Source: Lingula anatina (taxonomy: Eukaryota > Brachiopoda > Lingulata > Lingulida > Lingulidae). Taken from it: 42,677 nucleotides of DNA. Numbering within the stretch: position 1 is the first letter of the stretch; each line of letters opens with the position of its first letter. Of this stretch, positions 1 to 9,849 are shown in pieces. The stretch covers positions 62,675 to 105,351 of the forward strand of contig NW_019773736.1 in assembly GCF_001039355.2 (NCBI RefSeq). Reading direction: 5' to 3'. Made by a program: the position numbers and the translations under genes. Under the pieces are notes generated by a model. It was not told the origin of the DNA, ran no database searches, and saw only the letters and a program-made list of their open reading frames with translations.

Positions 1-300
1 TGTAAGTTTCAAGTCAAAAGGTAAAATGGTTTTCCACTTATCGTGTTATCAGTGCTGCATATATGCTGAAAAAAGTGAAAAAACAGCATAAATTCCCTAA
101 AAGTGACCTGATCATGCTGATTTTCGAACTTGACCTGCGTATTATGAATATTCATCAGTTCTGTAAGTTTCATACCAAAAGAAAAAACAGTTTTCCATTT
201 ATCGTGTTATCGGTAAAAGTGCACGGCGACGGCGACGGCGACGGCGACGACAGACGCAGATGATGGCTATATGTACAGACACATCTGTGTCTGTACATAA
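1..300. repeat. Interspersed repeat with GGCGAC microsatellite and hairpin, copy 1
   Basis: A stretch containing TATCGTGTTAT occurs twice (about 1-60 and 162-213). The second is followed by GTGCAC, a (GGCGAC)n run at 223-251, and a near-perfect palindrome at 270-299 (14-nt arms, 2-nt centre). The same modules in the same order occur in inverted orientation at 17403-17555, so this is a dispersed repeat and not a gene. Translations of the GC-rich run are simple Gly-Asp repeats. Confidence 0.7.
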
Positions 301-373
301 AAAGAGAAGAAAAAAAAGATAAATTCTGCCAAGGGAATTGCTGCTCATTGGGTCTATTTTTTTCCAATGACAG

Positions 374-374
<1 letters not shown>

Positions 375-438
<64 letters not shown>
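375..438. repeat. (AT)n microsatellite
   Basis: About 32 uninterrupted AT units. It produces meaningless Tyr-Ile reading frames on both strands. Confidence 0.97.
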
Positions 439-441
<3 letters not shown>

Positions 442-535
442 AGAATAAAGTCAATACACTATATGGGTAGAGCACTTTTTCATAGTGTATTGTTCAATCT
501 TTTGGTGCCAAACAAAAGTCAAAAAGGTTCTAACA

Positions 536-746
536 CCCCATTTCCATAGATTAGATCGACCTACTTTAGATCGACCGAACTCCCTGGGGGTTCACGCTAA
601 ATAGCTGTCAGCCGGGCGGACACGAAAGTTAATTACCCTCTTACAGCTTGTAGTAGGCGGGACGGACATTTAAGTCGGATTATCTGAAAGTAATTTAGTG
701 AGACTCCCCGTGGGGATAGATCGATCTAAAATCTATGGGAATAGAG
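536..746. mobile_element. Short inverted-repeat element, family A, copy 1
   Basis: The ends are imperfect inverted repeats built on CCATAGATTTTAGATCGATC. The interior has GGGGGTTCACGCTAA, a GC-rich centre and a TAGTAGGCGGGA block. An inverted copy of the same order lies at 12821-13043, and a weak third copy near 28340-28575. There is no coding capacity, so this is a MITE-like non-autonomous element. Confidence 0.75.
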
Positions 747-839
747 CCTAAGAAGCAATGATGTCTGTGATGTTCCATTCCAGGCCATACATTCTGCTTG
801 ACAACAGCATGAAGTACATAACGTTAATATGACAGCTGG

Positions 840-1575
840 GGTCACGTTATCAATTAAATACACTTTAAATATTCTCACGGCATTCCAACAGCGTTCGAAA
901 CATTCTGATCAGTTACCATTCCAGTGGTGTTTTTTATACACTCTGGGCATCGTGTTACATTCTAAACATGTTGGAAAGTAATTTTAAGTATTTTAGGTAT
1001 TTCAGCTGCATTCTGTTTGAATTCTTTGTAATTCAAACCTTCATTGGCAGCCATACCGGGAGCATTTTGACTGCATTTGAGTTCGCTTTGTATATCATTC
1101 AAGGCACCTTCTTACATACTTCAGCCTGTATTCGGCCAGCAGTCAAACCACACTCATACGGCATTTGAATTCCATACGGAATATTCTGACTGCATTTTAA
1201 CAATATTTGCAATATTCCCTCCCGATTATGGCAAAAATTTTCAATTAATTTATTCCGACTGGTTCTGCTTGATTCCTGCTGGTTACGGATAAGTGTGACG
1301 GGGGCCTTAAGTCACGTGCCAGTTCGAATATCCCTCAAATGTGATCAGAATGTTTCAAATGTTGCCATTCATAGTGTAGTTTGAATACTATTCAAATGCC
1401 ATTCAATAATTTTCCACTTGGAATGCACTTCAAAAGTTTTTAACATTGGGGCCGACCACAATAATGGGTAAAAATATTTGAAATGCACTTGGAATTTTTA
1501 GAATGCTCTTTGAATATCCAGGAATGCACAAAAAATTGTCTTTCCGACAGCATTCTTGCTCTTTCTGCCTCTAGT
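840..1575. repeat. Degenerate repeat rich in GAATGC/CATTC motifs
   Basis: CATTC/GAATG and TTCAAA/TTTGAA words are scattered densely on both strands. CGAAACATTCTGATCA near 893-910 is matched in inverted orientation by TGATCAGAATGTTTC near 1340-1356. This suggests an old foldback-like element. No credible reading frame was seen. Confidence 0.4.
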
Positions 1576-1591
1576 GTGAGGGGGGTATATA

Positions 1592-1995
1592 CAACAAATA
1601 GTACAATGTTAATATGACAGAAATGGGAAATGTCTTCCTCTGCTAAACAATATATAGTACAATGTTAATATGACAGGAATGGGAAATGTCTTCCTCAGCT
1701 AAACAACAGATAGTACAATGTTAATATGACAGGAATGGGAAATGTCTTCCTCTGCTAAACAACAAATAGTACAATGTTAATATGACAGGAATGGAAAATG
1801 TCTTCCTATGCTAAACAACAGTATCCAATGTAAATATGACAGGAATGGGAAATGTGTTCCTTTGCTAAACAACAGTATCCAATGTTAATATGACAGGAAT
1901 GGGAAATGTGTTCCTTTGCTAAACAACAGTCTTCAATGTTAATATGATAGGAATGGGAAATGTGTTCCTTTGCTAAACAACAGATAGTACACTTT
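1592..1995. repeat. 56-bp tandem array, about 7 copies
   Basis: Units built on GTACAATGTTAATATGACAG and AATGGGAAATGTCTTCC start near 1601, 1657, 1713 and 1769 (exact 56-bp spacing). Shorter 54-bp variants start near 1821, 1875 and 1929, where AGTACAATG becomes AGTATCCAATG or AGTCTTCAATG. A related fragment (GTTAATATGACAG) lies near 823. The array ends about 50 bp from the CIBAR1-like exon. Confidence 0.9.
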
Positions 1996-2049
1996 AAACT
2001 ATGAAAACATCCATTGTAATATAACAGTTATTTAATGCAACCAAACTAC

Positions 2050-2160
2050 CTTGATGTCTCCCAACTTTTTCTTCTCAAACTCATCCATCTGTTCCTCCAG
2101 TGCCCTGCTGGTCCTTGAGGCATCTACGTGAGCCTTCTGGAGCTCTGTCTCTGCCTGGGA
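2050..2160 (-). CDS. CIBAR1: CIBAR1/FAM92A-like BAR-domain protein, single internal exon
   Basis: On the minus strand an AG acceptor precedes a 37-codon open stretch that ends at an AAG|GTAGTT donor; both ends are phase 0. It reads SQAETELQKAHVDASRTSR, then LEEQMDEFEKKKLGDIK. This matches the conserved helix of CBY1-interacting BAR-domain proteins (SQAETELQ, DASRTSR, LEE, FE, K, DIK). These proteins bend membranes and act with Chibby at the base of cilia. An alternative acceptor six bases further in (exon 2050-2154) is also in frame. The next exon would lie beyond position 1. No upstream exon was recognised in the repeat-rich DNA at higher coordinates, so the gene is either largely outside the window, disrupted, or affected by misassembly. 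The family call is strong, but functionality of the copy cannot be judged. Confidence 0.82.
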
Positions 2161-2317
2161 CTGGGAGACATGTTAAGGGCAAACAGCTACAGCCATGGCT
2201 TTTTAATGGGCATCTGTTAATTATATCAATATAAAAAATGGAAAAGAAACCACTCAAAACTTGAGTAAATCCGTACCATAAAATAAAATTCTAATTACAA
2301 AGTTATTGAGCACAAAA

Positions 2318-2680
2318 AAGATACTGTATTCATTAAACTTAAAACAAAAAGGACATACTGTATCCATTAAACTTAAAACAATAAGGACATATTGTATCCA
2401 TTTAACTTAAAATAATAAGGACATAATGTATCCATTAAACTTAAAACAATAAGGACATACTGTATCCATTAAACTTAAAACAATAAGGACATATTGTATC
2501 CATTTAACTTAAAATAATAAGGACATAATGTATCCATTAAACTTAAAATAATAAGGACATACTGTATCCATTAAACTTAAAATAATAAGGTCATACTGTA
2601 TCCATTAAACTTAAAACAATAAGGACATACTGTATCCATTAAATTTAAAATAATAAGGACATACTGTATCCATTAACAGT
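2318..2680. repeat. 34-bp tandem array with 102-bp higher-order period
   Basis: About eleven units of GGACATACTGTATCCATTAA plus ACTTAAAACAATAA, spaced exactly 34 bp (2351, 2385, 2419 and so on). Variants CATACTG, CATATTG and CATAATG cycle in the same order at least twice, giving a 3-unit higher-order repeat. It lies in what would be the intron upstream of the CIBAR1-like exon. Confidence 0.92.
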
Positions 2681-2681
2681 G

Positions 2682-2780
2682 TATGAAATGGCCACCAGCC
2701 CGCCAGCCCGAGGCTGGTAACTTTCAGGCCGGGCGGGTAAAATTTACAAATTACCCGCCCGACGAGCTGGCTATTTTTAC
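2682..2780. repeat. GC-rich inverted element end, copy 1
   Basis: CAGTGTATGAAAT is followed by a GC-rich hairpin-forming segment (CCAGCCCGCCAGCCCG, GGCTGGTAAC, CGGGCGGGTAA). An inverted copy lies at 4436-4553 and ends in the reverse complement of CAGTGTATGAAAT. This is a dispersed non-coding repeat. Confidence 0.55.
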
Positions 2781-3462
2781 AGCCTATTTTCACCTTTTAT
2801 TTTGTCTATGTTCACAAGCGATTTCAGCAAAATATCAAATCAACTCACTGTTTTCACCCACTTTCATAGAAACATTAAAGAACTAACCATAGCTTGCAAT
2901 CGAACGCTCGTATCGAAATGTAACCAACAGTCTCCCTCTCAGTGGCCTCGTTTTCAAAGTTCCGTCTGTGTGATATGAAGTTGAAAGACAATTTGAAATG
3001 AGGCACATCGTTCTTAACCAGCTTCAGTGCACAGCAGATAACGTTACGTCATTGTTTTGTGTAGAGATACCGCGAGGAGCAATTTGTAGGTTGAGAGTAA
3101 TAAAAATGTGAAATTATAAAAAGTTATTATATTGATTAAATAGACTTACAGGTACATGAAGTGCTTATAATCAACAGTAATAAAGGCAACGGAGGCAAAT
3201 TTTACAAAAAATTTGAATCCCAAAATTATGAGTGAACGTACGAGTTTACGCCGTGCATCAGATGTAGTTCTTTTCCCACGTGCTTTCATCTTGGGCTGTC
3301 AAAAATGAAAAAATTCTATCAAGTCCGATAGAGAAGTTCACAAAAGAAAAACAACTGAGGGAAGAAATAAAAATAAGAAAGATTACGACAGAACCAAACG
3401 AAAGAGAACAAATTGGGACCCATGGAAAGGTGACTTGCAGTGAGTCGAGCGGCAACATTTTT

Positions 3463-3571
3463 TGTAAAACCGTAACTCAAAAGTATCACTCATTGCGACC
3501 GAGCGCAAGCATCTCGATCCAATAACTCGCCCATACTCGCCCCATATAATATATTGTAGCCTCTGTGTGAT
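3463..3571. repeat. Direct duplicate (left) flanking retroelement 3' end
   Basis: About 108 bp, TGTAAAACCGTAACTC through GTAGCCTCTGTGTGAT, repeated at about 3742-3849 with roughly seven differences. The right edge abuts a single N at 3572. It is either an unusually long target duplication or an unmerged allele. Confidence 0.85.
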
Positions 3572-3572
3572 N

Positions 3573-3741
3573 CTCCTGTTATTGACCATGTTACCTGTTG
3601 TGCATGAATAAAATTCAGTGTTGACCGACAGTGCTATTATAAGCATTATTTATTATTGCATCAAAATTGACAAAATGACCTTTTTTTGCATCTTTATTTT
3701 CTGTTTTTTTGTCTGTACATTTGACAGCTTTGCTGCCTTGT
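3573..3741 (-). mobile_element. Non-LTR retrotransposon 3' end, antisense fragment
   Basis: The reverse complement matches 7545-7710, that is, the last codons and 3' UTR of the reverse transcriptase element, including AAGGCAGCAAAGCTGTCAAA and GTAACATGGTCAATAACAGG. Both copies stop at the same point (AATAACAGGAG), which defines the element's 3' terminus. There is no poly(A) tail. The copy is severely 5'-truncated. Confidence 0.85.
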
Positions 3742-3849
3742 TGTAAAACTGTAACTCGAAAATATCACGCATTGCGACCGAGCCCAAGCATCTCGATCAA
3801 ATAACTCGCCCATACTCGCCCCATATAATATATTGTAGCCTCTATGTGA
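3742..3849. repeat. Direct duplicate (right) flanking retroelement 3' end
   Basis: Partner of 3463-3571; continues uninterrupted into unique sequence to the right. Confidence 0.85.
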
Positions 3850-4184
3850 TATATATAGCTATTCTCAATAAGCAATGCTTTCGAGATACGGGGCCCTGCA
3901 GGACTGTCTATGGGCCATTAGCGTGCAGGATTGTTCCCGATCGCTTTTTAAAGCTTAAAAGCGATATTCAAAGGGACCCTACGTGCTAAATTCTTACTTC
4001 TTTATTGTTAGCACAGAGATCGATTTATTTGACAACAATATATATATTGGGTCATACTTGTTGCTATACAGAAAAGCAAAGATTATTATCAAATGATATC
4101 ACGAAATCAGAATAAAAGTTATGAATCAATTATTGAAGAAGAAATGAGACAGCCTGCAAGGTGAACATAAACTGAACTGACTAT

Positions 4185-4372
4185 CCCCGCCCTCCCCCAC
4201 CCGCTAAAGGGCCCTGAAAATTTTTGGTATTTTAGATGGTGAATGGTGCCATTTGGTATGGTTTAGAACTATGATTCAACTAGTGAATGTTTTATTTCAA
4301 GAGGTGAGTTTTTTTACAGAAATTAAAAGGGGGGCGTCAGGAGCCCCCTGACCCCCTCTAAATCCAACTATG
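4185..4372 (-). mobile_element. GGATTTAGAGGGGG element, family B, antisense copy
   Basis: The reverse complement parallels 26056-26215: GGATTTAGAGGGGGTCAG at one end, then a segment around ATGATTCAACTAG/TAGTTCTAAACC, ACCATTTGGTAT-like and AAAATACCAAA motifs, and AGGGCCCTTTAGCGG. It is a non-coding, TIR-type short element, partly decayed. Confidence 0.6.
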
Positions 4373-4435
4373 ACATTTCCAAATTACTCTCCCAGGAATG
4401 CACCCCCCCCCCCCACCTCAGCATACCTCTCTTAA

Positions 4436-4553
4436 CTCTAGGGGTTATCATAACTAGGACAGGTAACTACATGGTCGGGCTGGTAACTTTTCAGAGTTAC
4501 CTGCCCGGCGGTCTGGCTAGTAATTTCCTTGAATTTCATACACTGTCTATAGT
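4436..4553. repeat. GC-rich inverted element end, copy 2
   Basis: Inverted counterpart of 2682-2780 (GGTCGGGCTGGTAACTTTTC, TACCTGCCCGGCGGTCTGGC, then ATTTCATACACTG). The internal stem GTTAC...GTAAC is conserved between the two. Confidence 0.55.
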
Positions 4554-4780
4554 TACTATTGAAGTTGAATAGGGAGTCATATACTGGCAATCTAAATGTG
4601 ACCTCAAAATTGACCTTTGACCTACTTTTCACCATGAACTGAACTCTGCTAATTTCTTTCTCTTTTAACTCCTAACCTGGCAGAGATAGGTCCATAGTTA
4701 CTATTGAACTTGAATAGGAAATCATTTACTGGCAATCTTACTGTGAAATTGACCTTTGACCTACATTTTGATGAACTTAA
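4549..4780. repeat. Tandem duplication, 145-bp period
   Basis: ATAGTTACTATTGAAGTTGA, a TACTGGCAATCT block and TTGACCTTTGACCTAC recur 145 bp apart (start about 4549 and 4694) with scattered changes. Non-coding. Confidence 0.75.
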
Positions 4781-4858
4781 CTTTGATTGTACCATTTTAA
4801 GTTATATATATATATTTTTTGCATATTTTGAAAATTCTTGTTGATTGCATTTTTACAG

Positions 4859-4981
4859 CTTGTCAAGCAAAAGACTGGTGGCTGTGTCCCTTATTTTGTG
4901 TATGTGGGGGTCTATATGAATGCGCTTGCTCCAGCTGGTGGTACAATATTCGGAGGCGGTATCGCCTCTCTGATCCTCTAG
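4859..4981 (+). CDS. Possible terminal exon, unrecognised hydrophobic C-terminus
   Basis: A pyrimidine-rich TTTTTACAG acceptor is followed in phase 0 by 40 codons and a TAG. The peptide starts LVKQKTGGCVPYFVYVGVYM and continues into a Gly/Ala/Ile-rich segment that could span a membrane. I do not recognise the family, and no upstream exon was found. It may equally be chance in repeat-rich DNA. Confidence 0.2.
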   Translation, partial: LVKQKTGGCVPYFVYVGVYMNALAPAGGTIFGGGIASLIL

Positions 4982-5389
4982 TTCTGAATTTATCTTGGTT
5001 GCACCCATTAAACTATATTATTATTATTTATATTATGACATTTATATAGCATGGGGTGTATGATAATCCCCCATTTTTGTAAGTTTATATCTCATTATTC
5101 TTCATCATTAATAAATGACAATTTTCAGTCATATGGACTTTGTGCTATTCACCTTTGAGCAAAAAGCTGAGCTTTGTTGTGTTGGTGTGATTATTTGGCT
5201 ACATGAATAGAATATTTCATCCACAGAGGTGTCTCTTGGCTGTTAGATATATGAAATAATATTCAAATAAATCTGAACTGAAAAAAAATTTATTAATTCT
5301 ATAAAACGCAATATTTTGAAGAAACATGTTGTTGTAAAGAACAATTTTCTTGCTGCTGTCATTTCACCTGGTAATTGTTTGTGTTCTAG

Positions 5390-5485
5390 GTGAAGAAGAG
5401 CGAGTCCAAGACCAAAACTAAAGACGGCTGTCGACGGTTTCATGCACAGAGAGCCCGCAAACGAAGTACACACACTGGACAATAG
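5390..5485 (+). CDS. Possible terminal exon, basic C-terminal tail
   Basis: A TTGTTTGTGTTCTAG acceptor is followed in phase 0 by 31 codons and TAG. The peptide is strongly basic (VKKSESKTKTKDGCRRFHAQ, then RARKRSTHTGQ). Composition and CpG content differ from the AT-rich surroundings, which supports coding, but neither the family nor partner exons were recognised. It is not phase-compatible with an obvious donor in the 4859-4981 candidate. Confidence 0.25.
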   Translation: MKKSESKTKTKDGCRRFHAQRARKRSTHTGQ

Positions 5486-5819
5486 AAGTGTCACCCCCTA
5501 AATCAGAGTAATAAAAGTAGGCAGATCTTCGGTAGATATAATGTCTGGTCTACTTATAATGTGACTAATGAGTATAAAACCGCTATANCTAGTTTTTATT
5601 TAAAAAAATCCCTCAATATTTTTTTTAAATGGAATAATATCAATAAGAAGATTTTCCAATTAAAAATATACAAATTTATATATTTTGATTACCCCCAAGT
5701 TAATGGATTATGCTTTCTTTTATGGAGTGCTTTGCAGAAAGATATTCTGTATAATTAAATAGTATATTTGATGATAACAGACAACAATAAATCTTTACTA
5801 GTTTTTCAAATTCGGCTGC

Positions 5820-6090
5820 AGGGGTACGTACGTACGGATAAAATTTAGCCCCAAAATATTATTCGTCCCTATACTCCCGTTACCGATAGATAGATAAAGG
5901 AAAAACTGAAAAAATATCTTTTTAGATTTTAATACCGATAGATCCGATTTTTTACCACCGCCCTATATATTTGCGTTCCTATGGTTACGACGTCCACATA
6001 AACCCACGTACTATAAATCCGCATACCTATAGATCCACGTATTTTTAGGTCCAAATACCGATAGATCTATTACAGGTACACTATTGCTCA
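5820..6090. repeat. CGATAGATC-motif repeat, left inverted partner
   Basis: Repeated short phrases such as ACCGATAGATC, CCTATAGATCCACGTA and GGTCCAAATACCGATAGATC. A comparable segment in opposite orientation lies around 8880-9285 (TATCTATCGGGACTAATATT, TTATTCGGACG, CGGCTGCAGTACC). The two may be the eroded ends of one multi-kilobase mosaic. Confidence 0.45.
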
Positions 6091-6221
6091 AAAAATTTGT
6101 TCTCGTAAATGCTCGTAATTTTTATTTATATGCCAAGTTTACACTCCCGTTAATTCATCCTCATCTCTAAGAGTAATGCAACACTGTTGTCGGAACGGAT
6201 TTTTTTTTGGGGGGGGGGGGG

Positions 6222-6436
6222 GAGGCTGTGCGAGCAAGGGTAGCGAAAGCCAGGGGAAGAAACACGAGCAAATTATTGGACTGGTAAAATTAAGTCCAGG
6301 AAAAATGCAGTTTACCCGGGTGAAATTCGTTTTCTAAGGGTATTTGCGCCTTTTAAGAGCTTACCATACCTTTAAGGTAATAAATATCAGGTTGTAATTA
6401 AGTCAGATCACTAAGTGGGTCGGTACTCGCAGTCAC
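6222..6436. repeat. Direct repeat left of RT element (modules A and B joined)
   Basis: Module A (GGCTGTGCGAGCAAGGGTAG to AAATTATTGG, 6222-6280) joins directly to module B (ACTGGTAAAATTAAGTCCAG to GTACTCGCAGTCA). On the right side of the RT segment both modules recur at about 8297-8352 and 8681-8838, but there they are separated by about 330 bp that includes a MITE. The duplication flanks the retroelement. See the assembly finding for the allele explanation. Confidence 0.85.
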
Positions 6437-7710
6437 AGAATATCAATTGCTATCGATTGATAATCTGATTAGGGACAATTTCAGAAATGGTCTTGATACT
6501 AGAGGTATTTTCCTCGATTTTGCTGCTGCATTTGACAGCGTACCTCACAGTCTCCTATTGCTGAAACTTATATCCTATGGTTTTAGAGGTAAACTGCACT
6601 CTCTCTTGGCCTCTTATCTGAGCAATAGGAAAATCAGAGTACGCATAAACGGTACCCTTTCAAAGGTCTCAGAGACAAACTTCATCAATACCAGTGTTCC
6701 GCAAGGAAGTATACTCGGCCCGCTTCTATTTCTTCTGTATATAAACGACCTACCTGACGGTCTTATCTCGCACTGCTTTATATATGCTGATGATACTTCG
6801 ATCTTTTTCCCGTCTACCCCGGAGAACAGGAAAGCTCATGATATTCTCCAGTCTGATATCTCATACCTTGAAGCATGGTCAGTGAAGTGGAAATTATTTT
6901 TTAAACCAAAAAAGTGCAATGAAGTGATTTTTACTACGAAAAAAGAAAATGTAGAAAAGTACAGTCCACTTATTCTATGCAACACGGCTATATTACAGGA
7001 AAAATACCACAAACACCTTGGGTTTATTCTTGATCATAAACTTGACTGTTCCGAGCATATTATATATACTTTAAGCAAGGCGCAAAGTGCACTAAATCCT
7101 TTAAAATCGCTTTCTAAAACTCTACGATCTAAGCATCTTAACATACTTTATAATGCGTACATTTCTCCTTTGCTTGATTATTGCGATGTTCTCTATAGCT
7201 CTGCGTCTCTACATAACCTATCAAAGCTATCCTCCCTCCAGTATCAAGCTGGCCTTAATATACTGGGGGCCCTTCCTGGCTCAAATCGCTGTAAAGTACT
7301 GAAACAGCTGAACTGGGTTTCACTAGAGGAACGTCGAAGAAACCACGCGAAAAAAATTATGTTTAATATCCACAATCAACTAGCACCTTCCTATGTCTCT
7401 ACCTATTTCATCCCGTTTAGAAATAAATCCATGCTACCCCTACGTACAACATCTAAAAGAGACTACATTATTCCCTCTAAATTTACATACAAAGGTCCTG
7501 AACATTTTTTGATGACAAGCTGGGATGAACTAAATACCACTCAAAACAAGGCAGCAAAGCTGTCAAATGTACAGACAAAAAAACAGAAAAAAAAGATGCA
7601 ATATAGGTCATTTTGTCAATTTTGATGCAATAATATATGCTTATAATAGCACAGTCAGTCAACACTGATTTTTAATCATGCACAACAGGTAACATGGTCA
7701 ATAACAGGAG
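6437..7710 (+). mobile_element. Non-LTR retrotransposon, 5'-truncated reverse transcriptase and 3' end
   Basis: An uninterrupted reading frame (about 6447-7625) encodes the middle and C-terminal part of a Jockey/CR1-type ORF2. Visible RT motifs in order: FLDFAAAFDSVPHSLL (motif A aspartate), VPQGSILGPLLFLLYINDLP (motif B), YADDTSIF (catalytic YADD), KPKKCNEVIF, and HLGFILDHKL in the thumb, followed by the LDYCDVLY...LQYQA...LPGS C-terminal region usual in this group. The apurinic-type endonuclease and first RT blocks are missing, so the copy is 5'-truncated and cannot move on its own. After the TGA, about 85 bp of 3' UTR ends at AATAACAGG without poly(A), the same end as the antisense copy at 3573-3741. 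The lack of frameshifts over nearly 400 codons suggests recent insertion. Confidence 0.93.
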
Positions 7711-7848
7711 CAGATCCAGAGATATTTTCTGACAGTATTCCAAAGTATCTTTGTTGATCCATCCTGCATTTTGATGGTCTTCCAACAGAAACCCGTAAAT
7801 ATAAACTTTAAAATCTGACTGTCTTCCAGGAGACCCAGAAAATGGTCT
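7711..7848 (-). mobile_element. Family B short element, antisense, partial
   Basis: Matches the reverse complement of 8986-9154 for most of its length: AGATCCAGAGATATTTTCTG, TATCTTTGTTGATCCATCCT, GGTCTTCCAACAGA and AGGAGACCCAGAAAATGGTC. It abuts the 3' end of the reverse transcriptase element. The far terminal repeat is eroded. Confidence 0.7.
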
Positions 7849-8290
7849 CAATCAATCCCCTTCAATAAGATTACAGTTTCAGGGCCATGAGAGTTAAAAT
7901 TCACATGATGAAAGTCCCAATATATGAAAAATGATGACAGTGCATAAAATAATATTACAGCGTGTTTAAAGACATAAATACCAATACAACTGCTTATGTG
8001 GAAATACTGAAAATGTGCAGAGCCTCAGGTGGATGGGAGTTAAAAATCACATCTTAAAAATGCCAGTGTTGGAGAAAAAATTAAAAAGAAAACAACAAAA
8101 ATATAATTCCAATGAAGCTGCTATTCACTGCTTCCTTATTATGGACACTATGTTATCTAGCAGAGAGCTTAACCTTTGGGAGTTTACAGGGAAATATCAA
8201 CAAGTGTGCTTTATGAAATTTCATTTAATGGCCGCTTAATTAGGCAAATGAGTTTATAGCACTGAAATTAGCCTAGTGAATACCCAAGGG
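7849..8290. other. No gene recognised
   Basis: AT-rich sequence. The 74-codon open frame at 8015-8239 has no domain, splice or repeat support. A single N closes the segment at 8291. Confidence 0.6.
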
Positions 8291-8296
8291 NGAGTG

Positions 8297-8838
8297 GAGG
8301 CTGTGCGAGCAAGGGTAGCGAAAGCCAGGGGAAGATACACGAGCAAATTATTGGCAAATTATTGGCTGCGGCCATAATTTAAGTAATGTGTAGGTTCGGA
8401 GATCAGGCCCGTAGCCGGGGGGCAGGGTTTCAGGAGGTTCGAAAGAAACGCCCCTTTTGTCAGGAAAAGGTCCATTTTGGGAAAAGTTTTATCTAGGTAC
8501 ACATAAATTTCATTGTAAAAGGTCCACTTTTTCAGAAAAAGATCCCCCTTTTGAATTTGCTGGCTACGGGCCTGGGAGAATTTGAATTCTGATCATAGTA
8601 TCTTAAGACATCGTAAGAAGCTCAAACTAATTGTAAAAGTGCTCTTGGATAGTTTGGATTGATGATTTAGAACAAAAATGGACTGGTAAAATTAAGTCCA
8701 GGAAAAATGCAGTTTACCCGGGTGAAATTCGTTTTCAAAGGGTATTTGCGCCTTTTTAGAGCTTACCATACCTGAAGGTAATAAATATCAGGTTGTAATT
8801 AAGTCAGATCACTAAGTGGGTCGGTACTCGCAGTCAGA
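8297..8838. repeat. Direct repeat right of RT element (A, spacer with MITE, B)
   Basis: Module A at 8297-8352 and module B at 8681-8838 match 6222-6436. Between them are 330 bp missing from the left copy, containing a complete family C MITE. It begins six bases after the N at 8291. Confidence 0.85.
8404..8574. mobile_element. MITE family C, copy 1
   Basis: 171 bp bounded by perfect inverted repeats CAGGCCCGTAGCC and GGCTACGGGCCTG. The interior has GGTTCGAAAGAAACGCCCCT and AAAAGGTCCA twice. A near-identical 167-bp copy in the same orientation lies in a perlecan intron at 33355-33521. Possible target duplication GGAGA (left flank GGAGAT, right flank GGAGAA). Confidence 0.88.
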
Positions 8839-8985
8839 CTATCACTCGAAAGCCTCATACTTGTATCTCAAGTTGATATCGGCATTTTAGCCGATTGTAC
8901 GATGTCAGATAGATGGATCTAGCAGTACCTGGATCTAAAGATACGTGGGCTTATAGGAATCTGTTGGTGGATCTACATTGTATCA

Positions 8986-9154
8986 CAGGGGCGGATTTAG
9001 GGGGTCTTCTGGGTCTTCCGGAAGACGGTCAGATTTTCAAATTTACACGGACGGGTATCTAATTTTACTCTGTCGGAAGACGGTCAGAAATGGAGGATGG
9101 ATCTACAAAGATGATTTGGAAGACTGTCAGAAAATATTCCTGGATCCGCCCCTG
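8986..9154 (+). mobile_element. Family B short element, complete copy with target duplication
   Basis: 169 bp with terminal inverted repeats CAGGGGCGGATTTAG and TGGATCCGCCCCTG, flanked on both sides by TATCA (8981-8985 and 9155-9159). The interior repeats GGTCTTCC/GGAAGACGGTCAGA modules. The 137-codon open frame crossing it is incidental. Confidence 0.85.
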
Positions 9155-9309
9155 TATCAGAACGTAAATTTAACGAGACGTAAATCTGTTGAGACGCGTA
9201 TGTATAGAGGCGTATCTATCGGGACTAATATTTTATTCGGACGTTTATCTATATGGCGGACCCCGGCTGCAGTACCTTTAAATGACCCCCCAAGCCGTCA
9301 CGGGGTCAT

Positions 9310-9391
9310 GACGATATTCCCCCGCACCGTTACTCCCCCGCACCGATACTCCCCCGCACCGTTACTCCCCCGCACCGATACTCCCCCTTAG
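9310..9391 (-). repeat. Minisatellite CCCCCGCACCGATACT, left inverted arm
   Basis: About four 16-17 bp units (TACTCCCCCGCACCGTTACT and variants), followed to about 9470 by degenerate ACCGATAGATCCCCGCATCG phrases. It is the reverse complement of the array at 10630-10831, so the two arrays face each other across about 1.2 kb. Confidence 0.85.
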
Positions 9392-9849
9392 TAAATTTTT
9401 GCATTATGCACATCGATACGACCCCACACCGATAGATCCCCGCATCGATAAACCCCCTGTAACAGAGTCAACCCTCCATTAAATATACAGGTTAGGGTCA
9501 GTCTAGGTAAGTGGATCAAAATCTACGACCCGTTTAAATCCAAATTTTGCGCAGAATCTCATGTACCACGCAAGTCCTTTATGCGAAATCTCGAGTTCGC
9601 ACGTATGTAAGCACGTACGGAGGATATTGAACATTTCCAATAGATTCTACGAATAATCTGCGAACAGCGAGGCCGCAAGCGTAATTTGCTCCCTTTCTAA
9701 GGAGTTTGCGATTGGTTTGCAAGTGAGACTTGCCTGGTCCAAGATGCACGCCGCAAGAAATGAAGGAGAAAGAGCCCTTTGCGTGTTGAGTACGGCGCAC
9801 GCCCTCACATCTATAACGAACAAAATCGAAAACACGATGGGACTGCGAG

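Noticed and set aside
170-549. Open frames rich in Tyr-Ile or Gly-Asp repeats
   Set aside because: They are translations of the (AT)n and (GGCGAC)n microsatellites and have no other support.
1592-1995. CRISPR-like array
   Set aside because: Units are continuous tandem copies with no unique spacers, in an animal genome.
3463-3849. Genuine target-site duplication above 100 bp
   Set aside because: An N lies at the duplicate's edge and similar N-adjacent duplications occur twice more nearby, so an unmerged allele is simpler.
8978-9391. 137-codon plus-strand frame
   Set aside because: It covers a complete family B MITE and part of a minisatellite; both repeats explain it.
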